Source: Actibacterium sp. (GTDB taxonomy: Bacteria; Pseudomonadota; Alphaproteobacteria; Rhodobacterales; Rhodobacteraceae). From it: 33,694 bases of DNA. A program made the translations under genes and the position numbers. Positions 28,357 to 33,694 of this stretch are shown here, piece after piece. Location of the stretch: assembly GCA_016278285.1 (NCBI GenBank), contig JADQCD010000240.1, forward strand, positions 1 through 33,694. Reading direction: 5' to 3'. The notes below the pieces were generated by a model. It did not search any database. It was not told where the DNA came from and saw only the letters and a program-made list of their open reading frames with translations. The stretch's first letter is position 1, and every line of letters starts with the position of its first letter.

Positions 28357-28463
28357 CGCAATTCCTCCGGTCCGCCCGGGCCGACCTTAGGCGCCGCTCC
28401 GAACGCAATCAACTCGCAAGAAATTGGCTTGCCGCCGGGGCGCCGGACACCTACCTTTCGGCC

Positions 28464-29471
28464 ATGACACCGCAACTGATCGACCCTTTCGCCCGCGCCA
28501 TCACCTATCTGCGCGTCTCGGTCACCGACCGCTGCGATTTCCGCTGCGTCTATTGCATGGCCGAGAACATGACCTTTCTGCCCAAGAAGGAACTTCTGAC
28601 GCTGGAGGAGCTTGACCGCATGTGCTCGGCCTTCATCGGGCTGGGCGTGGAAAAGCTGCGCATCACCGGGGGCGAGCCGTTGGTGCGCAAGGGGATCATG
28701 ACCTTCTTCAATTCGATGACCCGCCACCTGGAGTCGGGCACACTGAAGGAATTGACGCTGACGACCAACGGATCCCAGCTGGAACGGTTCGCGGACGACC
28801 TTTACGCCGCCGGTGTGCGCAGGGTGAACATCTCGCTCGACACTCTGGACGAGGACAAGTTCGCCCGTGTCACGCGTTGGGGTCGGCTGCCTCAGGTGTT
28901 GCGCGGAATCGACGCCGCGCAGAGGGCCGGGCTGCGTGTGAAGATCAACGCCGTCGCGCTGAAAGGGTTCAACGAGGATGAACTTTTCGACCTCGTGCGC
29001 TGGTGCGCCGGGCGCGACATGGACCTGACCTTCATCGAAGTCATGCCCATGGGTGATCTGGGCAACGAAGACCGCGTCGGGCAATACTGGTCACTCGACG
29101 ACGTGCGTGCGCGGCTGTCCGAACAATACCGGCTTACCGATCTGGCCGAACGCAGCGGCGGGCCGGCGCGCTATGTCCGGCTGGATGAGACCGGCCAGAA
29201 GATCGGTTTCATCACCCCGCTCAGCCACAATTTCTGTGAAAGCTGCAACCGGGTTCGCATGACCTGCACCGGCGAGCTGTTCATGTGCCTCGGGCAGGAG
29301 GATATGGCGGACCTGCGCCCTGCCCTGCGCAACCACCCCAATGACGACGCCCCGCTGATCGAGGCGATTCACGGGGCGATCGGGCGCAAGCCAAAGGGGC
29401 ACGATTTCGACTATTCCCGGCAGCGCGCCGATGGCCAGGTCAGCCGTCACATGAGCCACACCGGGGGCTGA
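28464..29471 (+). CDS. moaA: GTP 3',8-cyclase MoaA
   Basis: [20 protein letters not shown] radical SAM motif; C-terminal [22 protein letters not shown] cluster; C-terminal GG. Confidence 0.97.
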   Translation: MTPQLIDPFARAITYLRVSVTDRCDFRCVYCMAENMTFLPKKELLTLEELDRMCSAFIGLGVEKLRITGGEPLVRKGIMTFFNSMTRHLESGTLKELTLTTNGSQLERFADDLYAAGVRRVNISLDTLDEDKFARVTRWGRLPQVLRGIDAAQRAGLRVKINAVALKGFNEDELFDLVRWCAGRDMDLTFIEVMPMGDLGNEDRVGQYWSLDDVRARLSEQYRLTDLAERSGGPARYVRLDETGQKIGFITPLSHNFCESCNRVRMTCTGELFMCLGQEDMADLRPALRNHPNDDAPLIEAIHGAIGRKPKGHDFDYSRQRADGQVSRHMSHTGG

Positions 29472-29493
29472 CGGGGTGCCGTCTGCCGGCCAT

Positions 29494-30318
29494 TCACATC
29501 CCGAACACCTTGCGCAGCATGTTCAGTGCGACGACGATGATGAAAACGGCGAAGACGCGTTTCAGCGGCTTTGGGTCCATCGCGTGGGCCAGCCGAGCGC
29601 CCAGCGGGGCCGTGATCAGCGTCATCGCGATGACGACAAGGAAGGCCGGCAGGTTCACCGCGCCGATGCTGAAGGGCGGACTCATTGCATCGGGAATCTG
29701 CACGAACATGAAGGCAATGGCCGATGGTACCGCGATTAGCACGCCGAACCCCGCCGCCGTCGCCACCGCCCGGTGAATCGGCTGACCATAAAGTGACATC
29801 GTGGGCACCGCGAAAGAACCGCCGCCGATTCCCATCAACACCGACAGAAACCCGATCATGGCGGACAAGGCCCCGCGCACCGGCCCGCCCGGCATCTGTT
29901 CGGCCAGTTTCCAGTCGGACCTGCCGAAAGCGAGGTAAAGCCCGACACATATTCCCAACACGCCAAAGATGCCCTGCAACACGATCGAGCGCAGGTTCGC
30001 GGCCACCAGCACCCCGACGATCGCACCAACGACGATGCCGGGGGCCCAACTGCGCAGCACCGCCCAGTCCACCGCGCCCTTGCGGTTGTGACTGAGCACC
30101 GAGCGCACCGAGGTGACGATGATCGTGGACAGCGACGTGGCCAGGCATATCTGCATCGTGTAAGGGCCGCCAAAACCCAGTGCCGAGAATGTATAGAAGA
30201 ATGCGGGCACCAGAACGATACCGCCGCCCACGCCCAGCAGTCCCGCGATCAGGCCGGCCACCGCACCGATGACAAGAAGAAGGGCGACAAGCGGGGCAAG
30301 TGTGGCGACATCCGGCAT
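29494..30318 (-). CDS. TauE/SafE family sulfite/sulfonate exporter-like permease
   Basis: 274 aa polytopic; GLIAGLLGVGGGIVLVPAFFY and FLSVLMGIGGGSFAVPTMSLYG repeated GxGGG motifs. Confidence 0.9.
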   Translation of the reverse strand: MPDVATLAPLVALLLVIGAVAGLIAGLLGVGGGIVLVPAFFYTFSALGFGGPYTMQICLATSLSTIIVTSVRSVLSHNRKGAVDWAVLRSWAPGIVVGAIVGVLVAANLRSIVLQGIFGVLGICVGLYLAFGRSDWKLAEQMPGGPVRGALSAMIGFLSVLMGIGGGSFAVPTMSLYGQPIHRAVATAAGFGVLIAVPSAIAFMFVQIPDAMSPPFSIGAVNLPAFLVVIAMTLITAPLGARLAHAMDPKPLKRVFAVFIIVVALNMLRKVFGM

Positions 30319-30411
30319 GAGCGGCTCCTGTTGTCGGGGTACCCCTGTCGCATACCCAAGCGCGGCGCCGGGCTCAATGGCAAAACGGATCGGCCGCGCG
30401 GGCCAGCCTTT

Positions 30412-31170
30412 CTAGTGGATCAGCGATCCACCGTTTACGTCCACCTCGGAGCCGGTGACATAGGCCGACAGATCGCTGGCCAGGAACAGGCAGCAACCTG
30501 CAACGTCCGACGCCTCGCCCGCACGACCCATGGGGATTCCGGCCAGGATGCCCTGCATCTGATCATCCGTCAGCTTGCCGGCCGTGATGTCGGTGGCAAT
30601 GAAGCCCGGACAGACCGCGTTGACGCGAATCCCGTCCGGGGCCAGTTCACGGGCCATCGCCTTTGTCAGGCCCAGAACCCCGGCCTTGGCCGCCGAATAA
30701 TGCGGCCCGCCGAAAATGCCGCCGCCCCGCTGCGCCGAGACCGACGAGATGTTGACGATCGCGCCGGCCTTTTGTCGCCGCATTGCGGGGATCACCGCCT
30801 GGCTCATCTGCAGGGTGCCGCGAAGATTGACGTCCAGCACGGCGTCATAGTTCTCGCGCTTGATCTCCAGGATCTTCAGGGGCTGGGTGATGCCGGCATT
30901 GTTCACGAGCACGTCTGCCCGGCCAAAAGCGTCCAGCACTGCTGCCACCGCGCCGGCGCAGGCATCAGCGTCGGTGACGTCGCAGGCCAGGCCAAGATGC
31001 CCCTGCCCCAGATCGGCCGCGGCCGCGCGGGCCGCGTTCTCGTCCAGGTCCAGTACGGCCACCCGCCCGCCATGGTTGGCCATCATTTGCGCCGTTGCCT
31101 TGCCCAGTCCGCGGGCCGAGGCAGCGCCGGTCACGATCGCCACCTTGTCCTTCAACAGCATCACATCCAC
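30412..31170 (-). CDS. SDR family NAD(P)-dependent oxidoreductase
   Basis: VAIVTGAASARGLGKATAQMM, NNAGIT, SSVSAQRGGGIFGGPHYSAAKAG catalytic S/Y/K. Confidence 0.94.
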   Translation of the reverse strand: MDVMLLKDKVAIVTGAASARGLGKATAQMMANHGGRVAVLDLDENAARAAAADLGQGHLGLACDVTDADACAGAVAAVLDAFGRADVLVNNAGITQPLKILEIKRENYDAVLDVNLRGTLQMSQAVIPAMRRQKAGAIVNISSVSAQRGGGIFGGPHYSAAKAGVLGLTKAMARELAPDGIRVNAVCPGFIATDITAGKLTDDQMQGILAGIPMGRAGEASDVAGCCLFLASDLSAYVTGSEVDVNGGSLIH

Positions 31171-32189
31171 CCCTTGATCCGCGCCACGACCGATCCGGCC
31201 GACAGGCCATATTGTTCATGCAGCGTTGGCAAGGCGCCGGCATCGAGAAATTCATCCGGCAGCCCGACCTGGCGGAAGGTCGGATGAACGCCTGCGCGCA
31301 TCAGGGCGGCGCCCACCGCCTCGCCCAGACCGCCGGTGACGGAATGGTTCTCGGCAACGACGACCAGCCGGCCGCCCTTCGATGCCTCGGCAACGATGGT
31401 GTCCACGTCCAGCGGCTTTATCGTCGGCACATGCAGCACCGCACAATCCACGCCGTCGCGCCCCAGTGCATCGGCCGCATCGAGCGCGCGCATCGTCATG
31501 AAACCAGACGACACGATCAGCACGTCGCGCCCGCCCCGGATTTCCTTGGCCTTGCCCATCTCGAAGCGATAGCCGTAGCGCCCCAGCACGTCCGGCACCT
31601 TGCCGCGCAGCAGCCGCATGTAGACCGGGCCGGGATGGTCGGCGACCGCGGGCACGGCCTGCGCGATCTCGATCGCGTCGCAGGGGTCGATGACCGTCAG
31701 ACCCGGCATTGCGCGCATGATCGCCAGATCCTCGGTTGCCTGGTGCGACGGGCCGTATCCGGTGGTCAATCCCGGCAGGGCGCAGGCGATCTTGACCGGC
31801 AGCCCCTCTTCGGCGATGGCCATGGCAATGAAGTCATAGGCCCGGCGCGAAGCGAAAACGGCATAGGTCGTGGCGAAGGGGGTGAACCCCTCGCGCGCAA
31901 GCCCGGCAGCGGCCGAGAACAGCAACTGCTCGGCCATCCCCATCTGGTAAAACCGGTCGGGGTGATCCCGCGCAAAGATGTGCATATCGGTGTATTTCGA
32001 CAGGTCTGCCGACAGGCCCAGGATGTCGTCGCGGGTCTGCGCCAGTTCCGACAGGGCGTGGCCAAAAGGCGCGGCGATGGTATCGCGCCCTTCGGCATCC
32101 AGCGAGGCGATCATGGCCGAGGTGGCCTTGCCGTCCCGAGGCGCCTGTCGCGGCTCGTATTTCGATTTTCGACGGCTCAGCGTGGTCAT
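31161..32189 (-). CDS. Transketolase-like C-terminal subunit (PYR + C domain)
   Basis: LSADLSKYTDMHIFARDHPDRFYQMGMAEQLLFSAAAGLAREGFTPFATTYAVFASRRAYDFI; overlaps the SDR start by 10 nt. Confidence 0.92.
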   Translation of the reverse strand: MTTLSRRKSKYEPRQAPRDGKATSAMIASLDAEGRDTIAAPFGHALSELAQTRDDILGLSADLSKYTDMHIFARDHPDRFYQMGMAEQLLFSAAAGLAREGFTPFATTYAVFASRRAYDFIAMAIAEEGLPVKIACALPGLTTGYGPSHQATEDLAIMRAMPGLTVIDPCDAIEIAQAVPAVADHPGPVYMRLLRGKVPDVLGRYGYRFEMGKAKEIRGGRDVLIVSSGFMTMRALDAADALGRDGVDCAVLHVPTIKPLDVDTIVAEASKGGRLVVVAENHSVTGGLGEAVGAALMRAGVHPTFRQVGLPDEFLDAGALPTLHEQYGLSAGSVVARIKGWM

Positions 32190-33040
32190 GCGGGCATCTC
32201 CCCGTCCAGATAAGTCAGCGCCTTGTCCCATTCGTCGGCGTCGACGCGCACGAAATGGGTGATTTCGCGATTTTCCAGGAACGGCACCCCCTTGCACATC
32301 GTGGTATGACAGATGATGACACGGGGCCTGGCATCGGGCAGGTTGCGGGCGGCGTCGAACGCGGCGCGCACGGCTTCGATGTCGTTGCCGTCGATTTCCT
32401 GCGCGTGCCAGCCGAATGCCTCCCATTTCGGGGCAAGCGGGGGGACGCACAAGGCGTCGGTGGTTTTTCCATCCGCCTGCTGGTCGTTGAAATCGACGAT
32501 GGCGATCAGGTTGTCCAGGCGGTGCTGCACCGCGGACATCACCGCCTCCCAGGTGGATCCTTCGCCCAGTTCGCCGTCGGACAGGAGGTTGTATACGAAG
32601 GCCGGGTTCTTCTTGCGTTTCAGCCCCAGACCCATGCCGACGGCGATGCCCAGGCCGTGACCCAGGCTGCCGCCGGTGATTTCCATCCCCGGCGTATAGG
32701 CCGCCATGCCCGACATCGGCATCCGGCTGTCATCCATACCGTAGGTGCCGATTTCGTCCTCGGGCAGGACATTTGCCTCGATCAGCGCGGCGTAAAGCGC
32801 GATGGCATAATGGCCTATCGACAGGCAGAACCGATCGCGACCTTCCCATTCCGGGTCGTCGGGACGCAGGTTCAAGGCGTGGAAGTAACTTACCGCCAGC
32901 ACATCGGCGATGCCGAGCGCCTGGCCGATATACCCCTGCCCCTGGACCTGCCCCATGCGCAAGGCGTGACGGCGGATGTGCCAGGCTCGCCTTGCAAGGC
33001 TGGTGTTGTCGCCGCGCCGTGCGGGCGATGCGTCCTGCAT
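32186..33040 (-). CDS. Transketolase-like N-terminal subunit (TPP domain)
   Basis: MGQVQGQGYIGQALGIADVLAVSYFHAL..., GGSLGHGLGIAVGMGLGLK, SDGELGEGSTWEAVMSAVQHRLDNLIAIVDFNDQQADG; ATGA overlap with the C-terminal subunit gene. Confidence 0.92.
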   Translation of the reverse strand: MQDASPARRGDNTSLARRAWHIRRHALRMGQVQGQGYIGQALGIADVLAVSYFHALNLRPDDPEWEGRDRFCLSIGHYAIALYAALIEANVLPEDEIGTYGMDDSRMPMSGMAAYTPGMEITGGSLGHGLGIAVGMGLGLKRKKNPAFVYNLLSDGELGEGSTWEAVMSAVQHRLDNLIAIVDFNDQQADGKTTDALCVPPLAPKWEAFGWHAQEIDGNDIEAVRAAFDAARNLPDARPRVIICHTTMCKGVPFLENREITHFVRVDADEWDKALTYLDGEMPA

Positions 33041-33169
33041 GTCATGCTCCTCGGTCGTTTCGCCGGAAAGGACAACAGGTCGGACCGCGGGCCGCAACCC
33101 ATATCTCTTAAAGAAAACTTAAGCCAAGCTTAATTTTTTTCGCAACATCGTGTTTCACGCGCCCCAGCG

Positions 33170-33186
33170 TGATTCCGACGGAATCA
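33170..33186. promoter_or_regulatory. Perfect 17-bp palindrome, candidate operator
   Basis: TGATTCCG-A-CGGAATCA in the divergent region between the transketolase operon and the TRAP gene. Confidence 0.65.
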
Positions 33187-33364
33187 GCCTCAGACAGGCA
33201 GGTTGGGATGCTCTTCCTCGGCAGGAAATCCTGCCACGAAGCTCCGAGCGCACCGCCCCAATTCTCTGAAAGGCATCGAAAATTTGCCCGATTGCCGGAT
33301 TGTCTGGCAATTTGTTCAGAACCGTGCGATGGTCTTTGTGGAATTCAGAGGAGGAAAGACACAC

Positions 33365-33694
33365 ATGAAAACTGTTTCCACATTTTTCGCGGCCACTGCG
33401 GCCGCTGCCCTGATGGCTGGTGCCGCGACGGCCCAGACGACGACCCTGCGCATCCAGACGCACCAGGCGCCCGAATCGGCGTCGGGCAAAGAGGTCGCCC
33501 GTTTCGTCGAACAGGTCGAAACCATGTCCGGTGGCTCGCTCGACATCGAGATGTTCTACAGCTCGTCCATCGTCGCCTCGGCGGAAACCTTCGATGCGGC
33601 CGCGAATGGCATCATCGATTGCGACATGACCAATGGCAGTTACCAGACCGGCAAGGACGCGGCGTTCCAGTTCGTCGCCGACGTCATGGGCGGC
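33365..33694 (+). CDS. TRAP transporter solute-binding protein DctP family (N-terminal part, runs off the right edge)
   Basis: gaggaaag RBS then MKTVSTFFAATAAAALMAGAATAQTTTLRIQTHQAPESASGKEVARFVEQVETMSGGSLDIEMFYSSSIVASAETFDAAANGIIDCDMTNGSYQTGKDAAFQFVADVMGG. Confidence 0.92.
   Translation, partial: MKTVSTFFAATAAAALMAGAATAQTTTLRIQTHQAPESASGKEVARFVEQVETMSGGSLDIEMFYSSSIVASAETFDAAANGIIDCDMTNGSYQTGKDAAFQFVADVMGG

Noticed and set aside
30088-33133. Plus-strand ORFs 30088..31287, 31095..32213, 32255..33133
   Set aside because: Antisense to TauE/SDR/transketolase genes that have clear motifs; not independent genes.
1-33694. CRISPR arrays, tRNAs, transposases, phage genes or a defence island
   Set aside because: No regularly spaced repeats, cloverleaf-like sequences, transposase/integrase ORFs or defence-gene motifs seen; gene content is core-type.

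Overview
The window is a GC-rich stretch of alphaproteobacterial chromosome that looks like Rhodobacteraceae from gene content and protein style. It is mostly dense housekeeping DNA. I see no tRNA, rRNA, CRISPR array, prophage or transposase. Recognisable blocks are: ccdA; RNase E; a dctB/dctD two-component pair; purC-purS-(Zn alcohol dehydrogenase)-purQ; DUF1476; a cobalamin methyltransferase locus (homocysteine methyltransferase, stand-alone B12-binding protein, DUF1638, small membrane protein) interrupted by a PA0069-type radical SAM gene; a complete phoR-pstSCAB-phoU-phoB operon with a PHO box; a Cys/Met PLP enzyme; gamma-carbonic anhydrase; gmk; a PAS_5-like protein; acyl-CoA synthetase; moaA; and a split-transketolase/SDR/TauE operon divergent from a TRAP solute-binding protein. 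The points most worth a second look are: (1) a 77-aa 'mini-YicC' in which the conserved N- and C-termini are fused in frame with the middle missing; (2) a 1-nt frameshift near the 5' end of pstC; (3) a DctD-like NtrC-family regulator with no GAFTGA motif and an altered Walker B; (4) the probable split methionine synthase locus; (5) the split transketolase/SDR/TRAP locus with a perfect 17-bp palindrome in the divergent promoter region; (6) a 23-bp tandem duplication that rewrote the C-terminus of a lipoprotein. All calls come from reading the sequence and recalling protein families; no searches were run.
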